A stretch of DNA of 64,000 nucleotides from VRUE01 sp963805455 (GCA_963805455.1 CAWDUJ010000011.1:3998-67997); one strand, 5' to 3'. Positions 37,328 to 45,875 are shown, numbered from the stretch's first letter. Made by a program: numbers and translations. The notes: generated by a model not told the origin, from the letters alone.

Positions 37328-37741
37328 ATGTCGGAGCCGCAAGCCGATATCCAGCCAGAGCTCTGGGTCAGAGATGGCCCGGCTGCGGTGGCGTTCTACG
37401 AGCACGCGCTCGGCGCGGTCGTCGAGCATCGTGTCGTCGGTCCCGAGGACTCCGACGTGATAGCTCAGCTATCGGTGGCCGGGGCCCGGTTTTGGGTTGC
37501 CACCGGGTCAGAGGAGCTGCACAGGTTCAGCCCGAACGAGATCGGGGGAGCGACCGGACGGATGCTGCTTGTCGTCGATGATCCCGAGTCGCTGCTCGAG
37601 GCTGCAGTCGCGGCGGGTGCGAGGCAGACAAGTCCAGTCGGAGAGGAGCATGGCTGGCGTCTCGGGCGGTTCGAGGACCCCTTCGGCCATGAGTGGGAGG
37701 TCGGTCGGCCGCTCGGTGAATGGCCACCGGCGTCCGAGTGA
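37328..37741 (+). CDS. VOC-family glyoxalase-like protein (PhnB type)
   Basis: 137 residues with the vicinal-oxygen-chelate beta-alpha-beta-beta-beta pattern. MSEPQADIQPELWVRDGPAA, then AVAFYEHALGAVVEHRVVG, RFWVATGSEE, GRMLLVVDDPESLLEAAVAA, and the closing FEDPFGHEWEVGRPLGEW typical of PhnB-like proteins. Metal residues are incompletely clear, so it may be a binding rather than catalytic member. ATG at 37328 is favoured; an ATG at 37307 is seven codons upstream. The 198 bp before it (37130-37327) show no convincing gene, only scattered open frames. Confidence 0.75.
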   Translation: MSEPQADIQPELWVRDGPAAVAFYEHALGAVVEHRVVGPEDSDVIAQLSVAGARFWVATGSEELHRFSPNEIGGATGRMLLVVDDPESLLEAAVAAGARQTSPVGEEHGWRLGRFEDPFGHEWEVGRPLGEWPPASE

Positions 37742-37887
37742 TCCGGTCCACCGCTGCTGCTTCGCGCGACGAGGAGAACTGCCGCGACTTCGCACCAGCG
37801 CAGAAGCGGACCGACATGGCATGACAGCTGTCCTCAGGCGTCCAGCGCCCGCGTTTGGGGTGCCCGCCGCCGGGTATCGGCGAACTA

Positions 37888-38253
37888 GTGAGCACTGCCG
37901 AGGAACTGCTGCGACTCGAGCGCGAAGGCTGGCATGCGCTGTCGACCAGCGGCGAGGCGGCCGAAAGCTTTTACGCCGAGAACTTGGCATCGGAAGTCTT
38001 GATGCTCCTTCCAGGCGGCATCGTCCTCGACGACCGAGAGGCGGTCGTTGAATCGATGGGCGGCTCGCCGTGGATCTCGTTCGAGCTTTCCGATGAGCGG
38101 GTCCTTGAGCTCGTCGACGGGTCCGTCGTCGTCGCCTACCGGGCGACCGCTTACCGCGAGGGCGGCGAGCGCTACACGGCGCTCTTCAACAGCACCTACG
38201 TTCGCGAAGACAGCGCTTGGCGGCTGGCGTTCCACCAGCAGACGCCCGTCTGA
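37888..38253 (+). CDS. SnoaL/DUF4440-like NTF2-fold protein
   Basis: 121 residues. GTG at 37888 gives VSTAEELLRLEREGWHALST, the long N-terminal helix of the NTF2-like fold. It is followed by LLPGGIVLDDREAVVESMGG, VLELVDGSVVVAYRATAYRE and YVREDSAWRLAFHQQTPV. This is the classic DUF4440/SnoaL-like pattern, found in small enzymes and binding proteins. No catalytic residues can be assigned. The 146-bp gap before it shows nothing else. No Shine-Dalgarno or clear -10 is visible, so the start is uncertain. Confidence 0.72.
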   Translation: MSTAEELLRLEREGWHALSTSGEAAESFYAENLASEVLMLLPGGIVLDDREAVVESMGGSPWISFELSDERVLELVDGSVVVAYRATAYREGGERYTALFNSTYVREDSAWRLAFHQQTPV

Positions 38254-38346
38254 GTCGCGACGACCGGGCGGCTCTCGCTTCGCGCGAACAGCAGAAGCGG
38301 GGGAGAGGCCGTTGGCTCACCTCTGCGTCCTATCCCCAGAACGCGG

Positions 38347-39003
38347 CTAGAGGGCCAGCTGGCGGGTGACGACGTCGTCGAGCAGGGACTCGGCGAGGTG
38401 GTGGGCCTCCTCCAGGGCCACGCCCTCTATCGAGGGGATGCCGATCACGGTGAGGCCGGCGGCGCGGGCGGCGGTGACGCCGGTCGGCGAGTCCTCGAGG
38501 GCGACAACCTCGGGGCCGGCCTCGACCCCGAGCCGGCGGCAGGCCTCCAGGTAGGGGTCGGGCGCCGGCTTCGGAGCGGCGACGTCGTGACCGCTGACGA
38601 CGACGTCGAAGTGATCCTCGAAGCCGACGATCTCGAGGGAGCGGAGGACGAATCGCAGCGGCGAGTTGGAGACGAGCCCGATCGGGGTCCCCCGCTCCCG
38701 CAGGTCCTCGAGCAGTTCGCGCGCCCCGACCATCGACTCGACCCCGTGCTCGAGCTCGGCGACGACGAGATCGTTGAGCTCGTCGATCAGGCCCGCGGCG
38801 CGCCCCTCCTCCCCCAGCCTGCGCTCGAGGATCCCGCCGGCGATCTCGGCCGAGGTCCCGACCAGCTCGAGCTTGTCGGCAGCCGTGAACTCGAGCCCAC
38901 GCCGCTCGAAGAGGTCCTGCTCGGCTCGGGTCCACACCGACTCGGTGTCGATCAGGAGCCCGTCGTTGTCGAAGACGACCGCTGTTGGGGCGGCGGGATC
39001 CAC
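38347..39003 (-). CDS. HAD-superfamily phosphatase (beta-phosphoglucomutase-like)
   Basis: 218 residues with all four HAD motifs: I, VVFDNDGLLIDTE (Asp nucleophile; DND in place of the usual DMD); II, GLVSNSP; III, the lysine in AAPKPAPDPYLEA; IV, ALEDSPTGVTAARAAG. A helical cap lies between motif I and II, as in subfamily IA phosphatases and phosphoglucomutases. Substrate unknown. GTG at 39003 is preferred; a TATGCT box lies 8 nt upstream and overlaps the promoter of the divergent gene at 39028. Confidence 0.86.
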   Translation of the reverse strand: MDPAAPTAVVFDNDGLLIDTESVWTRAEQDLFERRGLEFTAADKLELVGTSAEIAGGILERRLGEEGRAAGLIDELNDLVVAELEHGVESMVGARELLEDLRERGTPIGLVSNSPLRFVLRSLEIVGFEDHFDVVVSGHDVAAPKPAPDPYLEACRRLGVEAGPEVVALEDSPTGVTAARAAGLTVIGIPSIEGVALEEAHHLAESLLDDVVTRQLAL

Positions 39004-39011
39004 TGCGCCGC

Positions 39012-39017
39012 AGCATA
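39012..39017 (-). promoter_or_regulatory. Putative -10 element (TATGCT) of HAD gene
   Basis: TATGCT on the minus strand is 8 nt before GTG 39003. Confidence 0.4.
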
Positions 39018-39021
39018 GAGT
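39016..39021 (+). promoter_or_regulatory. Putative -10 element (TAGAGT), overlapping a divergent -10
   Basis: TAGAGT is 6 nt before ATG 39028 and shares two bases with the minus-strand TATGCT, so the two starts compete for the same site. Confidence 0.4.
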
Positions 39022-39027
39022 TGCCGG

Positions 39028-39504
39028 ATGGCCTTCCACGTCGAGATCATCGCCACGACCCTGCGCCACGCCCGCGTCTTCAACCTCGAGGAGAGCGAGC
39101 TTCGAAGCGAGATCGTTCAGCCCTGGATGACGAACCAGATGATCGAACTCGGCGATCGGGAGTGGCTGCCCGAGGAGAGCAAGCTGACCGTCCTCGAGGG
39201 TCGCCGGCTCGAGGGCCCCGACCTGGGGATGGGCCAGGGATGGTCGAACGCCCTGCGCACCGCCGAGGATGTGACCCGCCGGGTGCTGGAGGAGGCCGAG
39301 AGAGAGGCGCCGCCACCACCGGTCGCGGTCGCGGTCGCGGGCGAGACCGTGGAAGAGGCGATCGCGGGGCTGCGCGAGGGGAGCAAGCCCCGCCCGCTCG
39401 ACCTCGCCGCCGCTCAGGCGGCGATTGACCGCCGCGACCCGGAGGTCGCGGCGGTCATCGTCGTCACTCGGCCGCGGCCGGAGCCGGGGTCGAGCCGAAG
39501 CTGA
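39028..39504 (+). CDS. Conserved hypothetical protein
   Basis: 158 residues, cytoplasmic. The first half is well structured (MAFHVEIIATTLRHARVFNL, EIVQPWMTNQMIELGDREWL, PEESKLTVLEGRRLEGPDLG). The second half is a Pro/Ala/Glu-rich helix ending EVAAVIVVTRPRPEPGSSRS. No family recognised. It is divergent from the HAD gene with a 24-bp gap, and its 3' end overlaps the convergent Usp gene by 41 bp. Confidence 0.6.
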   Translation: MAFHVEIIATTLRHARVFNLEESELRSEIVQPWMTNQMIELGDREWLPEESKLTVLEGRRLEGPDLGMGQGWSNALRTAEDVTRRVLEEAEREAPPPPVAVAVAGETVEEAIAGLREGSKPRPLDLAAAQAAIDRRDPEVAAVIVVTRPRPEPGSSRS

Positions 39505-40147
39505 GCGGGACCCCGCGCGGGATCACCATCACCGGGTAGTTGGCGGCCTCGACCGCGTAGTCGCTGGAGGCACTGAGGGTGACCTTGCCCTGCGGCGACT
39601 CCGGGCGGGAACCGACGACGAGCAGGTCGACCCGGCCGCCGCCGAACTCGACAACGGAGGCGCCGAGCGCCGCGGCGAGGCCGTCGGCCGTCTGGCGCGC
39701 CGCCTCGTCGCCCTCGGTGATCACGCCAACCGTGTTCACACTGACCGAGGGGTGTTCGCGCAGGCCGGCCGGAGCGACTGCGATCGCCGCCGGGCCGCCG
39801 AGCAGCAGTTTGTGAGCTGAGATGCCCGGCTTGACCAGGCCCTGAGCGGTGCGGTACTCGGAGCCGAAGGCGATCACGTCGGCGCCCTCTTTCTCGGCCA
39901 GCTCTTCGAGGCCGACGCTGGTGCCGGCGTTGACGACCACGTGCTTGGGCATGTCCGGCGTGCCGGCCGTCTCGGCGCCGTGGGCGAGCAGTTCCTCGGC
40001 GTCCTTCTGCTCGAGCGATTCGCCGTAGGAGTGGCGAACGTAGGCGAGCGAGAGCTCGGCCCCGTTGATGGCGAGCAGGCGACCGAGCGCCAGCGCGTCG
40101 CGGTCGTTGTCGGTGTCGTCGTAGGAAACGATGATCTTGAGAGCCAT
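39464..40147 (-). CDS. Universal stress protein (UspA family), two-domain
   Basis: 227 residues. The first Usp unit starts MALKIIVSYDDTDNDRDALA and includes KHVVVNAGTSVGLEELAEKE, ADVIAFGSEYRTAQG and the family end SAHKLLLGGPAAIAVAP. The second half reads TVGVITEGDEAARQTADGLA, VDLLVVGSRPESPQG and YPVMVIPRG, a shorter degenerate unit. Usp proteins bind ATP and are induced by stress; the G-x2-G-x9-G(S/T) ATP motif is incomplete here. GGAGG precedes the ATG. Divergent from the LysR gene. Confidence 0.82.
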   Translation of the reverse strand: MALKIIVSYDDTDNDRDALALGRLLAINGAELSLAYVRHSYGESLEQKDAEELLAHGAETAGTPDMPKHVVVNAGTSVGLEELAEKEGADVIAFGSEYRTAQGLVKPGISAHKLLLGGPAAIAVAPAGLREHPSVSVNTVGVITEGDEAARQTADGLAAALGASVVEFGGGRVDLLVVGSRPESPQGKVTLSASSDYAVEAANYPVMVIPRGVPLSFGSTPAPAAAE

Positions 40148-40238
40148 TCGGTGCCTCCGTTGTCAGTGGGACTTGAAGTTCGGCCTCCATCGTGATCTCT
40201 GTCTTGTATCAGTGCAACTGTTAATGCCTATCCATCAA

Positions 40239-40253
40239 ATAAGCTTTACTTAT
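40239..40253. promoter_or_regulatory. LysR-type T-N11-A box overlapping the LysR start codon
   Basis: ATAAG-CTTTA-CTTAT is a 5-5-5 inverted repeat with T-N11-A spacing (40240-40252). Its right arm includes the ATG of the LysR gene. It lies in an AT-rich 104-bp divergent gap. Autoregulation is likely. Confidence 0.5.
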
Positions 40254-41172
40254 GCTCAATGTCAGTCGCCTCAACGCCTTCCGCGAGGTCGTCGAGCGCG
40301 GATCCTTCTCGGAGGCGGCCGACGCGCTCTCCTACTCGCAGTCGGCCGTCTCCCAGGCGATCGCCACCCTCGAGGGCGAAGTCGGCGCCCCATTGGTCGA
40401 AAGGCGGCGCGGCGGCGCCAGGCCCACCGCGGCGGGCGCCGCCCTGGCCGGCCACGTCGACGGGATCCTCGCCCAGATCGAGGCCGCGGAGGACGAGATC
40501 AGGGCGATCTCCGCCGGCCGCGGTGGGCGCTTGCGCACCGCCTCGTTCCCGACCGCCGGCGCGACCCTGATGCCGCAGGCGATCGCCGGCTTCCGCGCCT
40601 CGCACCCGGGGGTCGAGGTGACCCTCGCCGAGGGCGAGCCCGAGGAGGTCGGGCCGCGACTGCGCGCCGGCGAGTTCGACCTCGTCCTTCTCTTCGAGTT
40701 CCGCGGCGTGGGCGAGCGGCTGGAAGCGGGCGTCCGCCGCTTCCCGCTCTTCGACGACCCTCTCGACCTGGCGCTCCCCGCCGGCCACCCCCTTGCCGAG
40801 CGGGAGGAGGTGCGGCTCGAGGACCTGCGTGAGGAAGCCTGGATCCAGACCTCCGCCACCAGCCCCTGCGCACGCCACGTTGTCCGCTCCTGCCACGCCG
40901 CCGGCTTCGAGCCACGGGTCTCCTTCGAGAGCGACGACTACCTGACCGTGCAGGGGCTGGTCGCCGCCGAGGTCGGTGTGGCGCTGATCCCCCGCCTCGC
41001 CCTCGCCGGCAGCCGCGAGGACATCGCAATCCGAGAGCTCAGCCCGTCAAGCCCGGTGCGCCGGGTCCTCGCGGCGACCCCGCGTGCGGCGGCGGTGACG
41101 CCGGCGGTCGCGACGATGCTCGACATTCTCCGCGAGCTCTCCCGCGGCCGCGGGCCGACGGGGAGCCCCTGA
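40252..41172 (+). CDS. LysR-family transcriptional regulator
   Basis: 306 residues. The N-terminal winged HTH reads VSRLNAFREVVERGSFSEAA, then LSYSQSAVSQAIATLEGEVG and LVERRRGGARPTAAGAAL. The co-inducer domain follows from about residue 90 (GRLRTASFPTAGATLMPQAI, GEFDLVLLFEF, LPAGHPLAEREEV, TVQGLVAAEVGVALIPRLAL). The effector is unknown. It is divergent from the Usp gene, which it may regulate through the shared gap. Confidence 0.93.
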   Translation: MLNVSRLNAFREVVERGSFSEAADALSYSQSAVSQAIATLEGEVGAPLVERRRGGARPTAAGAALAGHVDGILAQIEAAEDEIRAISAGRGGRLRTASFPTAGATLMPQAIAGFRASHPGVEVTLAEGEPEEVGPRLRAGEFDLVLLFEFRGVGERLEAGVRRFPLFDDPLDLALPAGHPLAEREEVRLEDLREEAWIQTSATSPCARHVVRSCHAAGFEPRVSFESDDYLTVQGLVAAEVGVALIPRLALAGSREDIAIRELSPSSPVRRVLAATPRAAAVTPAVATMLDILRELSRGRGPTGSP

Positions 41173-41174
41173 AA

Positions 41175-41209
41175 AACGAACCGCCCCCGGGAGATGGGGG
41201 CGGTTCGTT
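41175..41209. terminator. Bidirectional intrinsic terminator between LysR and amt
   Basis: AACGAACCGCCCCC, 7-nt loop, exact complement: a 14-bp stem. On the minus strand, the exit side of amt, it is followed by a T-run (TTTTTC). Confidence 0.85.
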
Positions 41210-41234
41210 CGCTCCTTGTTGTTGACCGGGCTGC

Positions 41235-42572
41235 CTAGGGAGAACTTCCGGCCGGCGCCGTGCTCACTCCGTCCGGGTACCCGAGTGACGGAACATCCGA
41301 CGGGTACACCTCGTGGCCGTGGACGGCGATGTCGCCGACTTCCATTTCCTCCTCGCTCATCCGCAGCGGCACGAAGAGGCCAACCAGCTTGAGGAGGATG
41401 AACGTGCCGATCGCCGAGAAGGCGATCACCCACGCCGCTGTGTACGTCTGGACCCAAAGCAGGTGGAGCCCACCGCCGGAGATCAGGCCTTCGTGTTCGC
41501 CCGCCATCAGGTTGTTGGCGAAGATCCCGACCAGAAGGCCGCCGGCGACGCCGGCGAAGCCGTGCGTGTAGACCACGCCGAGGGTGTCGTCGACGTTGCG
41601 GAACGGACGCACCCGGCTCAGGTAATTGAGTGCCAGATAGACGATCGTCGCGGCAATGACGCCGATGATGATCGCGCCCCAGCCGTTGACGAAGCCGGCG
41701 CCGGGGGTGATCGCGACGAGGCCGACGATCATCCCGTTGACGGAGCCGATCAGGCTCGGCTTGCGGCCGGTCAGGTAGTCGAGCGCCACCCAGACCAGGA
41801 AGGCCACCGCGGTGCAGATATTGGTGTTGAGCAGCGATGCCGAGGCGATTTCGCCGGCGCTGTACCAGTCACCGCCGTTGAAGCCGTTCCAGCCCATCCA
41901 GAGCAGGCCGGCTCCGACCGCGACCATCGCCAGGTTGTTCGGGGCGTCGACCTCGCGGTCGCGCTGGAGGCGCGGCCCGATGATCCACGCCGCCACGAAC
42001 CCGGAGACGCCGGCCGCGAGGTGGATCACGTAGCCGCCGGAGTAGTCGATCGCGCCCTGCTGGGCGAAGAAGCCGCCGCCCCAGATCAGGAAGGCGTTGA
42101 TCGTGTAGACCAGCAGCGTCCAGAGCGCGACGAACGGGATCCAGGCCTTGAAATTGACCCGGCCAAGGACGGAGCCCAGCATCAGGATCGGCGTGATCGC
42201 CGCGAAGACGATCTGGAAGTACGCGAGCGTCGATTGCGGGAAGAGGAATTCTTCTTCCGCGAGCTCGGGAATGTGCGCCTGTTTGAGCAGTTCGTGACTG
42301 CCCAGGATCGACCCGGGCTTGCCCCAGAAATTCGCGAAGAAGCCGCTATTGGTCAGGTGAATCGGCTCTCCGAACCCCATCTTGAAGCCGACGAGGACCC
42401 AGAGGACCAAGACGATCGCGAAGGCGACGAACGACATCATCATCGAGTTCACCGACCAGCGTTTCTGCATCACGCCGCCGTAGAGGACCACGAGGCCGGG
42501 GATGCTCATCAATCCGACCAGGGTCGCCGCGGTCATCTGCCACGAGTTGGCGCCTTCGCTCAACCATTCCAT
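41235..42572 (-). CDS. amt: Amt ammonium transporter
   Basis: 445 residues, about 11 transmembrane helices. Conducts NH4+/NH3 across the inner membrane. Family landmarks are GLVVLYGGVMQKRWSVNSMM, FFAQQGAIDYSGGYVIHLAA (first pore histidine region: D-x-x-G-x-x-V-H), GAGLLWMGWNGFNGG, LIGSVNGMIVGLVAITPGAG and DTLGVVYTHGFAGVAGGLLV (second pore histidine). The C-terminus has a cytosolic tail (MSEEEMEVGDIAVHGHEV) of the kind contacted by P-II proteins. It has its own terminator and no glnK neighbour. Confidence 0.95.
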   Translation of the reverse strand: MEWLSEGANSWQMTAATLVGLMSIPGLVVLYGGVMQKRWSVNSMMMSFVAFAIVLVLWVLVGFKMGFGEPIHLTNSGFFANFWGKPGSILGSHELLKQAHIPELAEEEFLFPQSTLAYFQIVFAAITPILMLGSVLGRVNFKAWIPFVALWTLLVYTINAFLIWGGGFFAQQGAIDYSGGYVIHLAAGVSGFVAAWIIGPRLQRDREVDAPNNLAMVAVGAGLLWMGWNGFNGGDWYSAGEIASASLLNTNICTAVAFLVWVALDYLTGRKPSLIGSVNGMIVGLVAITPGAGFVNGWGAIIIGVIAATIVYLALNYLSRVRPFRNVDDTLGVVYTHGFAGVAGGLLVGIFANNLMAGEHEGLISGGGLHLLWVQTYTAAWVIAFSAIGTFILLKLVGLFVPLRMSEEEMEVGDIAVHGHEVYPSDVPSLGYPDGVSTAPAGSSP

Positions 42573-42732
42573 AGATCCGACATTTCCTTTCCGCTGATTG
42601 GGCTCAGAACGAGCCCATTACGTGTCGCGATCCACCCTTCCGGTAGTGGCCCGCCGCCACTACGTACGAATGTCTAAAGATCGCCGCCGATTCTTCGCCC
42701 GACTGGCGGTGGTGTGCCTGAATCGGGGCAAA

Positions 42733-42738
42733 TAAGCT
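42733..42738 (+). promoter_or_regulatory. Putative -10 element (TAAGCT)
   Basis: TAAGCT lies 7 nt before ATG 42746. Confidence 0.4.
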
Positions 42739-42745
42739 GCCCGGG

Positions 42746-43129
42746 ATGCCTCTCGAAGGACATTACGCGCGACAGACAACGCCGCTCTACAAGCTCAGCT
42801 CGCGCGAGATCAAGGCCGCCTCGGCGGCTCTGCTCGTGACGCTCGTCGCGATGCTGGCGCTGATCTTCGCCACGGTCGGAGACAGCAACCCGGCGACGCC
42901 GCAGGGCTGCATCAGGGCCAGTGTCGCCGGGATCGTCGGGGCCCAGACCGTCAGCGCCTGCGGCGCCGACGCCGAAGCGCGATGCGCGCACGCCGTCCGC
43001 TTTGACGACCCCCGCTCCAGCACGATCGTCGCCGAGTGCGAAAGTCAGGGCGTGCCGACCACCGGGAAGCCGGGCCGGGTGAGGCCGTCCGACCCGATCC
43101 CCCGCAGCGCCGGCCTCGCCGCGCCCTAG
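42746..43129 (+). CDS. Single-pass membrane or exported small protein
   Basis: 127 residues: a short cytoplasmic N-terminus (MPLEGHYARQTTPLYKLSSR), one transmembrane helix (AASAALLVTLVAMLALIFAT), and an outside domain with four cysteines (PQGCIRA, VSACGA, ARCAHA, AECESQG) that could form two disulfides. No family recognised. The start follows a TAAGCT box by 7 nt. Its TAG interlocks with the sirtuin stop in CTAG (43126-43129). Confidence 0.65.
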   Translation: MPLEGHYARQTTPLYKLSSREIKAASAALLVTLVAMLALIFATVGDSNPATPQGCIRASVAGIVGAQTVSACGADAEARCAHAVRFDDPRSSTIVAECESQGVPTTGKPGRVRPSDPIPRSAGLAAP

Positions 43130-43890
43130 GCGAGCGCGGTGACCAGGGCGTTGAGCTCCTCGTCGACCTCGCCCTCGAGCTTCAGCACCGCATCGCCGTC
43201 GTAGGGCGTCGCGCCCTTGGTGACGATCGCGAGCTGTCCCCCACCCGCCAGCGTCACAGCCGGCAGCCCGGCGACCGGGTGGACGACGAGGGAGCTGCCC
43301 ACGCAGAGCATCAGGTCGGCCGTCGCCGCCAGCTCCTGCGCACGCCTCATCGCCTCCTCGGGCAGGAGCTCGCCGAAGAGGACGACATTCGGTTTGACCG
43401 GCCCGCTGCAGGCGCGGCACTCCGCCACCCCGTCGGCGTTGAAGAGCGCGTCGACCTCCTCGATCCCGTAGGAGGCCCCGCAGCGGGTGCAGGAGGAGGT
43501 CTCGATCGAGCCGTGGACCTCGACCACGTTCTCGGAGCCTGCCGCGCGGTGGAGGCGGTCGACGTTCTGGGTGATCACACCGTCCAGGAGGCCGCGCCGC
43601 TCGAGCTCGGCCAGCGCCTCGTGGGCGCGGTTCGGCCGTTTGTCGCCGAGCGCGTGGAAGCGGGGCCGGTAGTAGGACCAGAACCGGGCGGGATCGCGCT
43701 CGAAGACGTCGATGTGGGCGACCTCCATCGGGTCGACCTCCGCCCACAGCCCCGTCTCGGGGGTGCGGAAATCCGGGATCCCGGAGGGCACCGAGACGCC
43801 GGCCCCGGTCAGCGCCACCACCCGCTCGGCGCCGGCCACCAGCTCGGCCAGCCGCTCGGCCCCCGCTACCGGGGCTACCTGCCGCTCCAC
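43126..43890 (-). CDS. Sir2-family NAD-dependent protein deacylase (CobB-like)
   Basis: 254 residues. Uses NAD+ to remove acyl groups from lysine. Motifs are VVALTGAGVSVPSGIPDFRT, GVITQNVDRLHR, the catalytic histidine in VVEVHGS, a zinc site with two CxxC pairs (CTRC ... CRAC), KPNVVLFGELLP and MLCVGSSLVVHPVAGL. The segment FWSYYRPRF contains a Tyr-x-x-Arg, as in desuccinylating/demalonylating class III sirtuins. GTG at 43890 overlaps the end of the HCDH-ECH gene by 16 bp, which ties deacylation to acyl-CoA metabolism. Confidence 0.9.
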   Translation of the reverse strand: MERQVAPVAGAERLAELVAGAERVVALTGAGVSVPSGIPDFRTPETGLWAEVDPMEVAHIDVFERDPARFWSYYRPRFHALGDKRPNRAHEALAELERRGLLDGVITQNVDRLHRAAGSENVVEVHGSIETSSCTRCGASYGIEEVDALFNADGVAECRACSGPVKPNVVLFGELLPEEAMRRAQELAATADLMLCVGSSLVVHPVAGLPAVTLAGGGQLAIVTKGATPYDGDAVLKLEGEVDEELNALVTALA

Positions 43891-45875
43891 CGGGCGCTGC
43901 GTTTGCCGAGGAAGGCGGCGATGCCCTCCTTCGCGTCCTCGCTGCCAAAGGCGGCGGCGAAGCCGCCCTTCTCGGCCTCGATGCCCTCGTCGAGGTCGGC
44001 CCCGTCGGAGACGAGCTTGATCTGCTCGCGGGCGATCGGCGCCTGGCCGGCCAGCTTCCGACCCCACATCAGGGCCGTCTCGAACAGCTCGTGATCGGGC
44101 ACGACCCGGTTGACGAGGCCGAACTCGAGTGCCTCTTCGGCGAGGATCGCGTCGCCGACCAGGTTCATCTCGAGCGCCTTGTTGGAGCCGACCAGCCGGG
44201 GCAGCCGCTGGGTGCCGCCGAAGCCGGGGATGATCCCGAGCTTGATCTCCGGCTGGCCGAAGACCGCGGCCTCGGCGGCGATCCGGACGTCGCATGCCAT
44301 CGCCACCTCGCAGCCGCCGCCGAACGCGATCGAGTTGACGGCGGCGATCGTCGCAACGCTGTCCTGGCCGAACTCCCGCAGCAGCGCATGGGCCGAGTCG
44401 ATCAGCTCTTTGCCGCTCGATTCGTCGAGCTTGGTGAACTGTTTGATGTCGGCGCCGGCCGAGAAGACGAGCGGGATCGAGGAGGCGATCACCATCGCAC
44501 CCACCCCCTCGGCGGCCTTGACCCGCTCCCAGACCGCGCCGAGGTCGCGGATCACGTCGGGGGAGACCGCGTTCATCGGCAGGTTCGCGAGCCAGGCGAT
44601 CGCGACCCCGTCGCGGGTCTCGAGCTTGACGGTCTCGGCCTGGTCTCCCTCGTCAGGCTGCGGGTAGGGGTAGAAGCCCTGGCCCGATTTGAGTCCGAGC
44701 CGGCCCTGGGCGACGAGGCGCTTGAGGATCACCGGCGGCGCGAACCGCTCGCCGTATTTCTCCTCTAGGTTCTCGATCCGCTCGAGTACCTCGTCGAGGC
44801 CCTCGACGTCGGCGCGCCAGAACGGGGGCAGCAGGCCTTTGCGTGGGTCGAGGCCGGAGCCGGCCATCATCCCGACGTCGATGTCGCGGACCGAGCAGAC
44901 GCCCTCTTCGACCAGGCTGCAGGCCTCGATCAGGGCCCGGCCGGAGAACATCGCGATCAGCTCGTCGGCGTCGGGGTCGGCGTCGCCGGGGATCGTCTGC
45001 TCGCCGTCCTTGTAAAAGCCCTCGCCGCCGCTCTTCGCGCCGAGCTTGCCGTCGGCGACGAGCTGCTGCAGACCTTTGTGGACGTAGAAGCTGTCGCCGT
45101 AGGAGTCGGCGAGGTGTTCGGCGGTGTGGAGGGCGACGTCGAGGCCGAGCAGGTCGGTGAGGAAGAACGGGCCCATCGGGGCCAGGTTGGCGCCGAGGAT
45201 CGCCTCGTCGATCCCCTTCAGGGAGAGGCCCTGATCCTCCTGGGCGCGCCAGATCTCCCCCATCGTCGCCATCAGGACGCGGTTGACGACGAAGCCCGGG
45301 ACCTCGCCGCAGACGATCGGCTGCTTTCGAATCGCCTGGGCGAAGTTGTAGGCGGCGGTTGCCGACTCCTGGCTCGTCTCTTCACCGACGATGATCTCGA
45401 TCAGCGGCATCACCGAGGCCGGATAGAAGAAGTGGAACCCGACGACCTTCTCGGGCCGCAGGGTCGCTTCCCCGATCTCGGTGATCGAGAGCGAGGAGGT
45501 GTTGGAGGCGAGGATCGCGTGGCCCGGCGTGACCGCGTCGAGCTCACGGAAGACGGCCTGCTTGATCTCCATCTTCTCCGGGACCGCCTCGATCACGAAA
45601 TCGACGTCGGCGAAGACCTCGTAGGAGGTCGTGCCGACGATCCTGCCGAGCACTTCGTCGAGCCGGGCGTCGGCCTCCTCCTGGGTCATCTTTTCCTTTT
45701 CGACCAGCCGGGTGAGTTTGCCGTCGGTGATCGAGCGCGCTTTCTCGACCGCGGCATCGACGAACTTCTGGTCGATGTCCTTGACGACGACGGGGATGTC
45801 GGCGGTGGCGATCGCCTGCGCGATCTCGCCGCCCATGGTGCCGCCGCCGACGACGGCGGCCTTGGAAACGAACAT
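43875..45875 (-). CDS. Bifunctional 3-hydroxyacyl-CoA dehydrogenase / enoyl-CoA hydratase
   Basis: 666 residues. Residues 1-~390 are the NAD-binding dehydrogenase (AAVVGGGTMGGEIAQAIATA, then LASNTSSLSITEIG, VGFHFFYPASVMPLIEII with the catalytic His, and PGFVVNRVLMATMGEIW). Residues ~410-666 are the crotonase (GVAIAWLANLPMNAVSPDV, FSAGADIKQF, NSIAFGGGCEVAMACDVRI, PEIKLGIIPGFGGTQRLPRL). Together they would catalyse two consecutive beta-oxidation steps. The order dehydrogenase-hydratase is the reverse of E. coli FadB, which begins with the hydratase. It overlaps the sirtuin gene. No thiolase is seen nearby. Confidence 0.92.
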   Translation of the reverse strand: MFVSKAAVVGGGTMGGEIAQAIATADIPVVVKDIDQKFVDAAVEKARSITDGKLTRLVEKEKMTQEEADARLDEVLGRIVGTTSYEVFADVDFVIEAVPEKMEIKQAVFRELDAVTPGHAILASNTSSLSITEIGEATLRPEKVVGFHFFYPASVMPLIEIIVGEETSQESATAAYNFAQAIRKQPIVCGEVPGFVVNRVLMATMGEIWRAQEDQGLSLKGIDEAILGANLAPMGPFFLTDLLGLDVALHTAEHLADSYGDSFYVHKGLQQLVADGKLGAKSGGEGFYKDGEQTIPGDADPDADELIAMFSGRALIEACSLVEEGVCSVRDIDVGMMAGSGLDPRKGLLPPFWRADVEGLDEVLERIENLEEKYGERFAPPVILKRLVAQGRLGLKSGQGFYPYPQPDEGDQAETVKLETRDGVAIAWLANLPMNAVSPDVIRDLGAVWERVKAAEGVGAMVIASSIPLVFSAGADIKQFTKLDESSGKELIDSAHALLREFGQDSVATIAAVNSIAFGGGCEVAMACDVRIAAEAAVFGQPEIKLGIIPGFGGTQRLPRLVGSNKALEMNLVGDAILAEEALEFGLVNRVVPDHELFETALMWGRKLAGQAPIAREQIKLVSDGADLDEGIEAEKGGFAAAFGSEDAKEGIAAFLGKRSARWSGR

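Noticed and set aside
37742..38340. Possible integron gene cassettes with attC-like sites around the VOC and NTF2-like genes
   Set aside because: Both genes are followed by similar GC-rich imperfect inverted segments, but I found no matching RYYYAAC/GTTRRRY core pair and no integrase.
43126..44295. Extension of the sirtuin upstream to 44295
   Set aside because: The extra residues are a shifted frame of the hydratase domain; the sirtuin homology starts after GTG 43890.
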